A DNA stretch of 64,000 nt from Alkalimonas cellulosilytica (GCF_036325985.1 NZ_JAUHLI010000014.1:43607-107606); one strand, 5' to 3'; positions 36,228-44,705 are shown, counted from the first letter of the stretch. Made by a program: numbers and translations. Notes: generated by a model from the sequence alone, not told the origin.

Positions 36228-36590
36228 ATGCAATCAGAGCGGGGGTTTGCCCTGATCACCACACTCTTATTGGCAACTGTGATGCTGATGTTGGTATTGG
36301 CGTTGCTGCAAAGCAGTATGCTCAGCATGCGTATCGCAGACTCAGGCCAGCAATCTTTGCAGCTACGACAAGAAGCCTGGCGGATGCATCTGCAACAACC
36401 GCTCAGCGCAGGGACAGCTCTGTCCGAGGTTCGTTGCCCTGACCAGTATGCCGCCTGGCATGCTGATAGCCTTTATTGCCAACGCTATTTACTGCTCAGC
36501 ACTCCCGAGCAGGGGCTCTGGCACAGCAGCCAGGTGGGCAGTATCCAGCTTCAGCTGAACCTAACAGTGCAGGATGTAAACGATGATTAA
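36228..36590 (+). CDS. Short PilX-like minor pilin, second cluster
   Basis: A 120-residue protein starting SERGFALITTLLLATVMLMLVLALL, the PilX-type N-terminus. The globular part is much shorter than in the first cluster (167 residues) but keeps two cysteines (VRCPDQ, LYCQRY). It starts three bases after the PilW-like gene and overlaps the next gene by eight bases. Confidence 0.78.
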   Translation: MQSERGFALITTLLLATVMLMLVLALLQSSMLSMRIADSGQQSLQLRQEAWRMHLQQPLSAGTALSEVRCPDQYAAWHADSLYCQRYLLLSTPEQGLWHSSQVGSIQLQLNLTVQDVNDD

Positions 36591-37419
36591 CCTACTGCCG
36601 TTACTCTTTGTATTGGTGAGCAGTCCGGTGCCATTGAGTTGTTTTGAACAACAGCCAGAATTCACTGATTTTGAAGTCACCAGCCAGGGCGTTATTTACC
36701 GCAATGCTTACCATGGTGCGCCACTGTCCGAGCCAAAGATGGTAGCCGACCTCAGTGCCTCGGGGTGGCTGTTTAGCACACAACACCGAGTGGTCGGCAG
36801 TTACTTACCGCAAACTGCACTGGTTGGACAGCAGCGTTTTGAACAGTTGTTGTTGCTTGCTTTTCATCCGGGCTTGCAGTCTGAACAACTGGTTGTGGTT
36901 CGGGTGTTTCCGCAGCAGTCTGAAAGCTGGCAATTTGATCAGCTGCTGCCTCATCTGGATGATGCGGTGATGGCTGCAGGGGATACTGTCGTTGCTGCCT
37001 TGTGGCAGCAGCAACAACAAGCCGCCGGTTGGTGGCGGCCTATCCCGGGCAAAGCGACACAGTTGCCCACCTTGTATGCCGGGATCTTGTATCTACCGGT
37101 TGCTCAGGTGGTTGATGGGGACTGCCCGCTTTACCCACTGGATGTAAGTGTCCATATTATTCATATGCATTCAGGCCACACCGTCTCACCACCAGAAACG
37201 GTGCAGCTGTCTGAACCAGGCCCGCTGCAATGGCAACTGAAAGTGGAGGGGGACTACCTCGGCCTTTGGTTGCAGCATAAAGACGACAACTGGTTGCTGC
37301 AACCTCAGTTGCTGCAAATTTTACCGGATTGCCTGCAATGTAGCAGTGTCATTGAGCACAGCAGCTGGCCGAAAATGCTGCCTGTGGCACACTTCTGGCT
37401 GGAAGAAGGAGCCTACTGA
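36583..37419 (+). CDS. Unrecognised secreted 278-residue protein in the pilY1 slot of the second pilin cluster
   Basis: I do not recognise this protein. It begins with a hydrophobic signal-like segment ending VPLSC (Cys20), followed by a soluble, Trp- and Gln-rich domain rich in predicted beta strands. Cysteines occur at SC, GDC and PDCLQC, so disulfides in an exported protein are likely. It shows no VWA MIDAS, no calcium loop and no propeller signature, so it is not a truncated PilY1 by eye. Its place between PilX-like and PilE-like genes is exactly that of pilY1, and it overlaps both neighbours. I infer a tip-associated or priming role for this second pilus complex. Confidence 0.7.
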   Translation: MINLLPLLFVLVSSPVPLSCFEQQPEFTDFEVTSQGVIYRNAYHGAPLSEPKMVADLSASGWLFSTQHRVVGSYLPQTALVGQQRFEQLLLLAFHPGLQSEQLVVVRVFPQQSESWQFDQLLPHLDDAVMAAGDTVVAALWQQQQQAAGWWRPIPGKATQLPTLYAGILYLPVAQVVDGDCPLYPLDVSVHIIHMHSGHTVSPPETVQLSEPGPLQWQLKVEGDYLGLWLQHKDDNWLLQPQLLQILPDCLQCSSVIEHSSWPKMLPVAHFWLEEGAY

Positions 37420-37835
37420 TGACCCAAGGTGTCGCGAAGGCCAATGGCATCACCTTGATAGAGCTTTGTTTGGTGGTGGTTATTATGGCGATAGTAGCAA
37501 CCATTGCTTATCCATCCTACCTGCAGTTTGTGCTTAAAAGCCATCGGGTAGAAGCCACCGAGGCACTATTAGCACTGGCTGCGAAGCAAGAGTTGTACTT
37601 TAGCGAGTTTCGTCGTTATAGCGACTCCCTTACAGAGCTGGGAACCAGTGAGCCGCTCACTCTGTCTGGTCGTTATCAACTGAGTGTGCAGTTGTTTGAC
37701 GATGGCATGAGCTTTGTATTGCGGGCCCAGGCAGTGGGCGTACAAAGCCAGGATACAGACTGTGCCGCTTTTAGTGTCAACCAGCTGGGACAACGGAATA
37801 GTGCAGTCCCCTATGCTGAAAGCTGTTGGCGCTGA
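37419..37835 (+). CDS. PilE-like pilin, second cluster
   Basis: A 138-residue pilin with ANGITLIELCLVVVIMAIVATIAYPSYLQFVLKSHR near its N-terminus and a small domain closed by two cysteines (DTDCAAF, ESCWR). Its ATG overlaps the stop of the preceding gene (TGATG). The C-terminal pattern resembles the PilE of the first cluster (CGTLTLNQAGQRG versus CAAFSVNQLGQRN). It is the last plus-strand gene of the cluster and converges on a FimT-like gene 15 bases away. Confidence 0.85.
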   Translation: MTQGVAKANGITLIELCLVVVIMAIVATIAYPSYLQFVLKSHRVEATEALLALAAKQELYFSEFRRYSDSLTELGTSEPLTLSGRYQLSVQLFDDGMSFVLRAQAVGVQSQDTDCAAFSVNQLGQRNSAVPYAESCWR

Positions 37836-37850
37836 TGAAGTAACAGCTAT

Positions 37851-38342
37851 TTAGTCAGGGCAGGGGAAGGAGTGATGTTGCAGGCGGCTACGGCCTGCCT
37901 GATTGAGTGTCAGGGTGTAGTGCCAGTTCATGCCTTGTTCCGGGCAATAACGAAAACTACCATTCTCAAGTGGCCCCAGGCTACCATCCCGGCGAAAACT
38001 TAATTGCTGTCGGTGATAACTGAGTTGATGTGTAGGATGAACTGCAGGGAGTTCCCGTACCGGCTTCCATTCATTGAATTGCCATTGACTGATTTGTAAC
38101 GGGTGCACGGACCAATTTTCGCTGCAGTCACTTCCGGTCAAAGGACAAATCCGGACACTGGTTGCCTGGCCACTGGCCAAAGCTCTGGCATAGGCCAGCT
38201 GCTGGCTCAATTGTTTCATATAGGCTTCGGCACGTTGTTTGCTGATAAAATTATGCCAGGAAGGTATTCCAACGGTACTGAAAATGATGATGATCAGCAG
38301 TGCCACCATCATTTCGATTAACGTCCAGCCGTTGCGTTTCAT
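37851..38342 (-). CDS. FimT/GspH-like minor pseudopilin, second cluster
   Basis: A 163-residue prepilin-like protein with KRNGWTLIEMMVALLIIIIF at its extreme N-terminus, which is a Trp-for-Phe variant of the peptidase site. A GspH-type domain follows (LSFRRDGSLGPLENGSFRYC, a FRxDG hallmark). Cysteines at RICPLTGSDC and FPCPD probably pair. Together with the convergent V-, W-, X- and E-like genes it completes a second minor pilin set, but it is transcribed separately from its own strong promoter. Confidence 0.85.
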   Translation of the reverse strand: MKRNGWTLIEMMVALLIIIIFSTVGIPSWHNFISKQRAEAYMKQLSQQLAYARALASGQATSVRICPLTGSDCSENWSVHPLQISQWQFNEWKPVRELPAVHPTHQLSYHRQQLSFRRDGSLGPLENGSFRYCPEQGMNWHYTLTLNQAGRSRLQHHSFPCPD

Positions 38343-38374
38343 GCCGTTATCATAAAATCCCCCATAATGGTGAA

Positions 38375-38403
38375 ATTATGATCTGCCGAGTTTAAATTGT
38401 CAA
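38375..38403 (-). promoter_or_regulatory. Strong promoter of the second FimT-like gene
   Basis: On the minus strand, a perfect TTGACA (38403-38398) is followed after 17 bases by CATAAT (38380-38375), about 33 bases before the start codon. Confidence 0.7.
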
Positions 38404-38427
38404 TTTTATGTTTATATAAAATCTAAA

Positions 38428-39264
38428 TTATGATTCATCATAAATGGTGGGAATGGGCCGCCGTTTATGCTGGGTACTCCGATAGATGTGAACCAGTCGT
38501 TGTTGTACCTGAGAAGAAACGGGCTTCCCTTCGAGAAAATCATCAATATCATCGTAGCTCAGGCCAAGTGCCACCTCATCAGCTTTTTGTGGCTGCAAGC
38601 ATTCCAAATCAGCAGTTGGCACTTTTTGCACCAGCTGGGCAGGGGCTCCTAGCCAAGCTGCCAGGGCACGAACCTGACGTTTACTAAGGCCAAACAAGGG
38701 AGCTAAGTCGCAGGCACCATCGCCCCATTTGGTGTAAAAGCCGGTAATATTTTCGGCTGAGTGGTCGGTTCCGAGCACCAAGCCACCCAATAAACCGGCC
38801 AGATGGTATTGGATCACCATGCGGGTGCGGGCTTTAACATTGCCTTTGCTAAAATCAACCCGGTGTTGGTCGCTCACTGCAATGCCCATAGCAGCCATCG
38901 CGCTGGAGGTTGCCTGATGGATGGCATCGGCGCCGGGCTGCACATTGATGCTGAGCGCCTTGCTTGGCTTGATAAAATCAATCGCCAGTTGTGCTTCAGA
39001 CTCATCAGCTTGTGTAGCGTAAGGCAATCGTACAGCGATAAATTGATACTTGTCAGAGCCTGCTGCATTTAACTCATCAACAGCCAACTGGGCCAGCCTG
39101 CCACAGGTGGTGGAGTCGACACCACCACTTATGCCCAGTACCAGATTACTCAGGCCTGCTTGTTGCAACTGGCGTTTAATAAAATCGACCCTGCGGCGCA
39201 CCTCTGCAGCCGGATCGATGGAAGCTTGTACCTGCATTTCAGCAATAATTTGTTCTGGTGTCAT
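38428..39264 (-). CDS. nadE: Ammonia-dependent NAD synthetase
   Basis: 278 residues of the short, ammonia-using NadE that forms NAD from deamido-NAD. The ATP pyrophosphatase loop is LGISGGVDSTTCGR (near residue 42). The conserved GTDHSAENITGFYTKWGDGACD block is present. There is no N-terminal glutaminase domain, so ammonia must be free or delivered by another protein. It is divergent from glnB. Confidence 0.96.
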   Translation of the reverse strand: MTPEQIIAEMQVQASIDPAAEVRRRVDFIKRQLQQAGLSNLVLGISGGVDSTTCGRLAQLAVDELNAAGSDKYQFIAVRLPYATQADESEAQLAIDFIKPSKALSINVQPGADAIHQATSSAMAAMGIAVSDQHRVDFSKGNVKARTRMVIQYHLAGLLGGLVLGTDHSAENITGFYTKWGDGACDLAPLFGLSKRQVRALAAWLGAPAQLVQKVPTADLECLQPQKADEVALGLSYDDIDDFLEGKPVSSQVQQRLVHIYRSTQHKRRPIPTIYDES

Positions 39265-39349
39265 CCTGGTTTCCTGCTTAGAGGCTTATACCCAATCGCT
39301 TTCAGATAATGCTATCATAGAGTTAGTCTGGGTTCAGGTGGTTATGTGC

Positions 39350-39688
39350 ATGAAAAAAATTGAAGCGATTATCAAACCTTTTAAACTGGATGATGTGCGT
39401 GAGGCATTAGCCGAAATTAATATCACCGGTATGACGGTTACTGAAGTCAAAGGCTTTGGCCGGCAAAAAGGCCATACCGAGCTTTATCGTGGCGCCGAGT
39501 ACATGGTGGACTTTCTGCCAAAAGTGAAACTGGAAATTGTGGTAACAGACGATCAGGTCGAGCGCTGCATTGATGCAATCACTAAAACAGCGCATACCGG
39601 CCGGATTGGCGATGGTAAGATCTTCGTGCTGGATGTCGGGCGGGTTATCCGGATCCGGACCGGCGAGGAAGATGAAGAAGCCATTTAA
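39350..39688 (+). CDS. glnB: Nitrogen regulatory protein P-II
   Basis: 112 residues, the same length as E. coli GlnB and nearly identical to it over most of the chain. It starts MKKIEAIIKPFKLDDV. Tyr51 in the T-loop (RGAEYMVDFLPK), the uridylylation site, is conserved, and the C-terminus is VIRIRTGEEDEEAI. It senses 2-oxoglutarate and ATP/ADP and controls glutamine synthetase adenylylation and NtrB. An ATG six bases upstream would add two residues; the family start is preferred. Confidence 0.97.
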   Translation: MKKIEAIIKPFKLDDVREALAEINITGMTVTEVKGFGRQKGHTELYRGAEYMVDFLPKVKLEIVVTDDQVERCIDAITKTAHTGRIGDGKIFVLDVGRVIRIRTGEEDEEAI

Positions 39689-39690
39689 GG

Positions 39691-41205
39691 TTAAAGATCT
39701 TCAAAGCCCGGTAGTCCTATTTGCCGGGTGCTCACTTTGGTTGTCACGTGCCTGTGGGGCCTGCGGCGGCTGGCATGTTTTTGAATGACTTGTTGCTTCC
39801 GCACCTGCCAATCGATGGGATCCAGCTTTTCTTTCCACTGCAGCAAGGCATGACGGGCACTCTTTATCGCTGCGTCAGGATCAACAATGGGGGCCGGATA
39901 GTTGGATGACACCAAAGATGCAAAACGCTGGCGCACAGAGCCAGGCATCAGCCAGGGAGTATGGATCCAACTGGTTGGCACGGTTGCCAGCTCTGGTACC
40001 CAATAACGGATATAGCTTCCGCTAGGATCCCGCTCTTTACTCTGCTTCACCGGGTTGTACATCCGGTTGACGTTAATACCGGTCACACCGCATTGCATTT
40101 GTATCTGTGGATAATGAATGCCCGGTTCGTAATCAATAAAACACTTTGCCAGATGCAGTGCAATTGGGCGCCATGGCAGTCCAAGGTAATAACTGGCAAA
40201 AGATGCCAGCATGGCTCTGCCTCTGAAATGCAGCCAACCAGTAGCCAGTAAGGCGCGCATGCAGGCATCAATCAATGGGTAACCGGTATGGCCGGTACAC
40301 CAACTTGAATAGCGGTGCGGCTCAAAGCTATCTTCCCGAAAACCAATAAAACCAGAATGCATGGGGAGAAACTCTATGGCAGGCTCCGTTTCAAACTTTT
40401 GAATAAAATGGCAATGCCACCGCAACCGGGATAAAAACGCGGATAAATTCACTCGATTAGCCCCTGAATGCTGTAATTTCAGCTGTGTGTCTTGAAACAG
40501 TTGACGCAAACTGAGTTCGCCATAGGCCAGAAAAGGACTTAAACGTGAGCTGTGCTCAGCCGACGCAGCTGGCTTACCTATGCTGCGCAAATAATGCTGG
40601 TGCCGGTTGCGGAAAAAAGAATCGTAGGTGGTTGTCAGTAAGGCATCAAAGCGTTGAATGCAGGCGCCGATATCACGGCTACGTGTTAGTTCTGGTAATG
40701 GCTTGGGATCGGGCTCATGCAACAAAGGCAGTCGGACCGGACGAGGGACCAAAGGTTCTTTGAGCCAGGTGTCCGTCTGCCGTTGCCAATGATCTCTGTT
40801 GACAGAGCCCCTAAGTACCGCAAACTGCCGATACTGCCGCCATGGGATCGATTGACGTTTCAAAGCGCGCGCAACAGCAAGGTCGCGTTGATAGGTCCAG
40901 AGGTTGCCTGTTTCCTCATGGCTATGCACCTGGCAAATTTGAAACTTTTGGCATAGCGCAAGCAAAACATGACTGGCAGGTCCTACTTCAATGATTAACG
41001 GTTGCCCTAATTTTGTTAACTCTTGGTCCAGGCGCTGCAGGCTGGCTTTGATAAAATGCCACTGTCTGAGCGAGGTGTCAGGTTGCTGCCAATAGTCAGG
41101 CTCTATGATGTAGACTGGCAGCACAGCGCCTTGCCTGGCTGCCTCATAAAGTGGTGCATGATCATCAATGCGAAGATCACGCTTAAACCAAACCAGTTGC
41201 CTCAT
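39691..41205 (-). CDS. Photolyase/cryptochrome family flavoprotein
   Basis: 504 residues. An N-terminal alpha/beta photolyase domain (starts MRQLVWFKRDLRIDDH) is followed by a helical FAD-binding domain with the conserved DACMRALLATGWLHFRGRAMLASF and NVNRMYNPVKQSKERDP blocks. These indicate FAD binding and probable DNA photorepair of pyrimidine dimers. The latter block differs slightly from classical PhrB, and this subgroup is often found next to an FeS-type photolyase, as here. Its start overlaps the upstream gene's stop (ATGA), so the pair is cotranscribed. Confidence 0.88.
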   Translation of the reverse strand: MRQLVWFKRDLRIDDHAPLYEAARQGAVLPVYIIEPDYWQQPDTSLRQWHFIKASLQRLDQELTKLGQPLIIEVGPASHVLLALCQKFQICQVHSHEETGNLWTYQRDLAVARALKRQSIPWRQYRQFAVLRGSVNRDHWQRQTDTWLKEPLVPRPVRLPLLHEPDPKPLPELTRSRDIGACIQRFDALLTTTYDSFFRNRHQHYLRSIGKPAASAEHSSRLSPFLAYGELSLRQLFQDTQLKLQHSGANRVNLSAFLSRLRWHCHFIQKFETEPAIEFLPMHSGFIGFREDSFEPHRYSSWCTGHTGYPLIDACMRALLATGWLHFRGRAMLASFASYYLGLPWRPIALHLAKCFIDYEPGIHYPQIQMQCGVTGINVNRMYNPVKQSKERDPSGSYIRYWVPELATVPTSWIHTPWLMPGSVRQRFASLVSSNYPAPIVDPDAAIKSARHALLQWKEKLDPIDWQVRKQQVIQKHASRRRPHRHVTTKVSTRQIGLPGFEDL

Positions 41206-42734
41206 AATTTTTCCAGGCTATTGAGTATAAGGTCGGCGTGTTGGCGGATAGCTTGTTGTTCCTGTTCCGGCTTTTTATGCCACTGCTGGTAAGCCAGCTG
41301 CAAGCGGGCATTGCCACCTAATTGCTCACTATTGCGATCCAGAAATCCCCAATACAAAGCATTGAACGGACAAGCACCTTCGCCATAGATTTTCTTTACA
41401 TCGTATGGGCAGTGCTGGCAGTAATTACTCATCCGCTGAATGTACTTGCCACTGGCGGCATAGGGTTTGGAAGCAAGTACTGCATCATCAGCAAACAACG
41501 CCATGCCCAGGGTGTTGGGCAGTTCAACCCACTCAAAGGCGTCAGCATAAACGGCCAGGTACCAATCGGTGACCTCATCCGGGTTTAAAGCAGTCAAGAG
41601 CGCAAAGTTGCCTGTCACCATCAAACGATGAATATGGTGGGAATACGCATAATCGATGGTGCTTTGAATCGCCTGTTGCATGCAGCGCATTTGCGTCTTT
41701 GCAGTCCAGTAAAAGGCAGGCAGTGGCCGCTGTGCCGCCAGGGTGTTCCGTGTTTTGTATTCCGGCATCAGTAACCAGTACAAGCCGCGCACAAACTCCC
41801 GCCAGCCGATCAACTGACGGATAAAACCTTCCGCGGCATTGAGTGGTACCTTGCCATCTTTGTAGGCTTGTTCGACTTTCAGGCACATCCAGCGTACATC
41901 CAGCAAGCCTATGTTGAGGTACATCGAGCAGATGCTGTGAAACAAGAAAGGCTGGTCCAGCAGCATCGCATCCTGATAATCACCAAACTGAGCCAACTGC
42001 TGCTCAACAAAATGCAAAAATGCCTGCCGGGCCTGTTTGCCCGTGACGGCTAAGCGGAAAGTAGTCGCATCGCCCATATTATCCGTGAAATGCTGCTCTA
42101 CTAGCACCATCACATCCCGGGTAATGGCATCAGGCTCAAACTGAAGCGGGGGGATCTGGGCCAGATCGGGTGGGCAGGCTTTGCGATTGGCTTTATCGTA
42201 ATTCCACTTGCCACCTTCGGGCTGGTTTTTGTCATTCATTAACAAGCGGCTGTAGCGGCGCATCTCCCGGTAAAAATACTCCATGCGAAATTGCTGCCGA
42301 TCTTTCGCCCAGTTGGCGAATTGCTGGCGCGAACACAAAAAGCGATCATCGCTCAGTTGCTCAAGTGGCAGGTTGAATTGTTCCTGCCAACGGGCAATTT
42401 CTTGCTCTAAGCGATACTCACCGCACTCGGTCAGTAAAATACTGCTGAGCTCGGGATGCTTTGTCAGGGCATAGGCTACCGCGTCAGTCATACTAAGCAC
42501 GGATGGGTACTCCGCAAACTTCAGATAAAGGACCTGATGGCCCAGTTGCTGTAATGTATCGGCAAAATGCCGCATGGCACTGAATATCAGTACCAGCTTA
42601 TGGCTGTGGTGTTTGGTATAGCTGGCTTCAGCCATGACTTCGGCCATCAAAATCACATCGTCTGTTGCTATCGCTTCTAAGCTTGCGAGGGCGGGGCTGA
42701 GCTGATCGCCCAAGATTACGACTAATCGTGGCAT
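41202..42734 (-). CDS. Iron-sulfur (6-4) photolyase / bacterial cryptochrome (FeS-BCP)
   Basis: A 510-residue member of the CryPro/FeS-BCP family. The N-terminal domain begins PRLVVILGDQLSPAL. Four cysteines at Cys351, Cys439, Cys442 and Cys455 (spacing CxxC then 12 residues to C) match the cluster ligands of Agrobacterium PhrB. The FAD-binding domain contains VTGNFALLTALNPDEV. It would repair (6-4) photoproducts with a flavin plus a [4Fe-4S] cluster. The ATG at 42734 is preferred to a TTG four codons upstream. It is cotranscribed with the second photolyase downstream. Confidence 0.92.
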   Translation of the reverse strand: MPRLVVILGDQLSPALASLEAIATDDVILMAEVMAEASYTKHHSHKLVLIFSAMRHFADTLQQLGHQVLYLKFAEYPSVLSMTDAVAYALTKHPELSSILLTECGEYRLEQEIARWQEQFNLPLEQLSDDRFLCSRQQFANWAKDRQQFRMEYFYREMRRYSRLLMNDKNQPEGGKWNYDKANRKACPPDLAQIPPLQFEPDAITRDVMVLVEQHFTDNMGDATTFRLAVTGKQARQAFLHFVEQQLAQFGDYQDAMLLDQPFLFHSICSMYLNIGLLDVRWMCLKVEQAYKDGKVPLNAAEGFIRQLIGWREFVRGLYWLLMPEYKTRNTLAAQRPLPAFYWTAKTQMRCMQQAIQSTIDYAYSHHIHRLMVTGNFALLTALNPDEVTDWYLAVYADAFEWVELPNTLGMALFADDAVLASKPYAASGKYIQRMSNYCQHCPYDVKKIYGEGACPFNALYWGFLDRNSEQLGGNARLQLAYQQWHKKPEQEQQAIRQHADLILNSLEKL

Positions 42735-42838
42735 GCTGTTGTCCAATTCGGTTTTGTTTTTAAGTTACGTCGTTCTGGCAAGGCACGATCAAAAGAATGC
42801 TGAATGAAAGCCGGTCAGTTCGCTGGCGGAATGAAGCT

Positions 42839-42856
42839 GTTATGTTATATTGTAAC
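42839..42856. promoter_or_regulatory. Zur-like operator upstream of dksA2
   Basis: GTTATATTGTAAC (42844-42856), embedded in GTTATGTTATATTGTAAC, is an AT-rich dyad very close to the gammaproteobacterial Zur box. It lies 17 bases before the start codon, where bound Zur would block expression under zinc-replete conditions. The identification rests on the pattern and on the neighbouring genes. Confidence 0.7.
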
Positions 42857-42873
42857 TTTTCTGGAGGGCTCAC

Positions 42874-43287
42874 ATGTTGACAGAACAAGAGTTGCTGCAA
42901 ATGCCGGCAGATGATTACATGAATACCAGCCAATTGGCTTATTTCGAGCAGCTGCTGCGCCAGCAAAAACAGGATCTTCAGCGGCGGATTGAACAAAGTA
43001 AGCAATCGCTTGGCAGCCGCGAGGTCGAGCCTGATGAGCTGGACAGAGCTTTGATTGAAGAGGAAAACCGTCAGAGCTTGCGCTTGGTGGAGCGAGAGTA
43101 TTTTTTACTGCGTAAAATTGAACAAGCTCTGGATCGGATCGCCAGCAGAGACTATGGCTATTGCAAGGAGAGCGGTCAGCCGATCGGTTTGAAACGACTG
43201 TTGGCACGGCCAACGGCAGAGCTGAGCCTGGATGCGAAAGAGCGGCAGGAAATGCAGGAAAAGCACTTTAGTAAGCGGCGGGGTTAG
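42874..43287 (+). CDS. dksA2: DksA2-like RNA polymerase regulator lacking the zinc finger
   Basis: A 137-residue DksA/TraR-family protein. The coiled coil keeps the active tip D54-E-L-D57-R-A59, equivalent to the D71/D74/A76 tip of E. coli DksA. The four-cysteine zinc finger is degenerate: Cys97 remains, but the other positions are Ser100, Ser118 and Ala121. The same loss defines DksA2 of Pseudomonas, a zinc-independent back-up used under zinc starvation. It follows GGAGG and a Zur-like operator. Confidence 0.9.
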   Translation: MLTEQELLQMPADDYMNTSQLAYFEQLLRQQKQDLQRRIEQSKQSLGSREVEPDELDRALIEEENRQSLRLVEREYFLLRKIEQALDRIASRDYGYCKESGQPIGLKRLLARPTAELSLDAKERQEMQEKHFSKRRG

Positions 43288-43356
43288 CCACTTTGCAAGT
43301 GGCAAGGCAAAGCGTATGATGAGAACCATACTCGGTGTAAAAAGCGGAAATAAATC

Positions 43357-44043
43357 ATGATAAAAGCAAATGCATTGGTAGTGACTACGTTGGCCAGCAG
43401 TTTGGTGCTGGGGGGGGGCTTGGTTGGAGCCGAGGTGCATGCTCATGAACAGCGGCATCAACACAGCCATGAACATCAGCATGCCGATAGTGAACCTGCA
43501 GAGCAGCATCATCATACGACAGAACACAATCATAGCCAGAGTCATGATCACAGTCATGAGCACAGCCACGACCATGATCATCATCACGATGATGAATTTA
43601 CTCAGCTTGGCGCTCATGTGCACGGTGAGGCCTTACTCACTTTTGTGCTGGAAGGCAACGAAGCCATTCTTGCATTGCAAACGGCCGCTTACAACATCGT
43701 TGGCTTTGAGCATGCACCATCGACGGATGAGCAGCAGCGCGAAGTTCAAGCCGCTTTGTCTATGTTATCCAAAGGCAGTTGGTTTGAATTAAACCGTGAT
43801 ACCGGTTGTCAGATAGAGCAAGCGGATGCCAGCACGGATTTAACCCGGCCAGGCCATCAGAATCATGGTGACTTTTATGCCAACTTCACCTTGCTCTGTC
43901 ACAACCCGGCCCGGCTGCAGTATCTGGATTTATCGCTGATTCAGTTGATGCCGGCACTGGAGCGGGTTCAGGTGCAGTGGGTGGTGAATGAACGCCAAGG
44001 CATGAATACTGCGACCTTACGCGAAGGGCGTATTCGTTTTTAA
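43357..44043 (+). CDS. zrgA: ZrgA-type periplasmic zinc-binding protein (DUF2796)
   Basis: 228 residues. A signal peptide (about 1-27) is followed by a His-rich stretch (about 30-80) dominated by HEH, HDH and HSH repeats. The conserved DUF2796 domain contains LGAHVHGEALLTFVLEG and later HNHGDFYANFTLLC. ZrgA proteins take part in zinc uptake together with an ABC transporter encoded nearby. Its position after dksA2 supports a zinc-starvation role. A strong bidirectional terminator follows. Confidence 0.88.
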   Translation: MIKANALVVTTLASSLVLGGGLVGAEVHAHEQRHQHSHEHQHADSEPAEQHHHTTEHNHSQSHDHSHEHSHDHDHHHDDEFTQLGAHVHGEALLTFVLEGNEAILALQTAAYNIVGFEHAPSTDEQQREVQAALSMLSKGSWFELNRDTGCQIEQADASTDLTRPGHQNHGDFYANFTLLCHNPARLQYLDLSLIQLMPALERVQVQWVVNERQGMNTATLREGRIRF

Positions 44044-44057
44044 TGCCCATCCTCAGC

Positions 44058-44097
44058 AACCACTAAAAAAGCGCTCGAGGGCGCTTTTTTAGTGGTT
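44058..44097. terminator. Bidirectional terminator between zrgA and the DUF3299 gene
   Basis: A perfect 17-bp stem (44058-44074 with 44081-44097), GC-rich at the tip with A/T-runs on both sides, ends both convergent genes. Confidence 0.92.
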
Positions 44098-44117
44098 TTT
44101 TTGAAATTAAAGTTGTT

Positions 44118-44657
44118 TTACCAGCTGTATTCTTCGATGTGATCGGCTTTTAAGCTGTAAGCGGCAAAGGCCAGATCGTGCGTCATTGAATCAGTGGTGA
44201 GAACGCCGGTGATCCAAAACGGTGTGTACATCATATCGGCGGTCAAGCCTTTTGCATCCGTCACATAGACAATCTGGTTCGGTGGCGGTGGTGGTACATG
44301 GATGCAGGCACCAAAGTAGGGTACCAGGAAGAAACTGGTCACGTTCTGGTTTTGATCAAACTCCAGCGGCACGATAAAACCAGGCAGCCGAACACGCTGG
44401 TTATTGAACTCTTCACGTACCTTGGCTGAGCTAAGAACCTGTTGCCATAAGCTGGCATAAGGATCGTTGGAGGCATCATCAAACGGCGATGGTTGGCTGT
44501 AGTCGTGCTCAATATCCGGCAGCGTTTCCAGCAACGCCAGATCCTCTTCCGGCATCAGATCGGTCCATTCCAGGGTACGCACCTCATCAGCCTGCAACTG
44601 GGCGGAAGTAAATGCGACAGACAGCAACAGGATTGCTATAGACAGTACACGCAGCAT
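44118..44657 (-). CDS. DUF3299 periplasmic protein of the zinc cluster
   Basis: 179 residues with a signal peptide (about 1-23, ending LQADE) and a DUF3299 domain. The domain has LPGFIVPLEFD, FFLVPYFGACIHVPPPPPNQ and MYTPFWITGVL. In Pseudomonas a DUF3299 gene is part of a Zur-repressed unit with a DUF2796 protein, an ABC ATPase and an FtsX-like permease; the same four types occur here. It is divergent from the ABC gene with a 48-base shared control region. Confidence 0.85.
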   Translation of the reverse strand: MLRVLSIAILLLSVAFTSAQLQADEVRTLEWTDLMPEEDLALLETLPDIEHDYSQPSPFDDASNDPYASLWQQVLSSAKVREEFNNQRVRLPGFIVPLEFDQNQNVTSFFLVPYFGACIHVPPPPPNQIVYVTDAKGLTADMMYTPFWITGVLTTDSMTHDLAFAAYSLKADHIEEYSW

Positions 44658-44705
44658 TGGAGCTTACTCCTGAACTTTGGTATAAATCATTCCCATCATC
44701 TTACC

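Noticed and set aside
43314..43331. GTATG/CATAC dyad before zrgA as a second Zur box
   Set aside because: The arms are short, the spacing is wrong and it lacks the AT-rich GTTATA core seen before dksA2.
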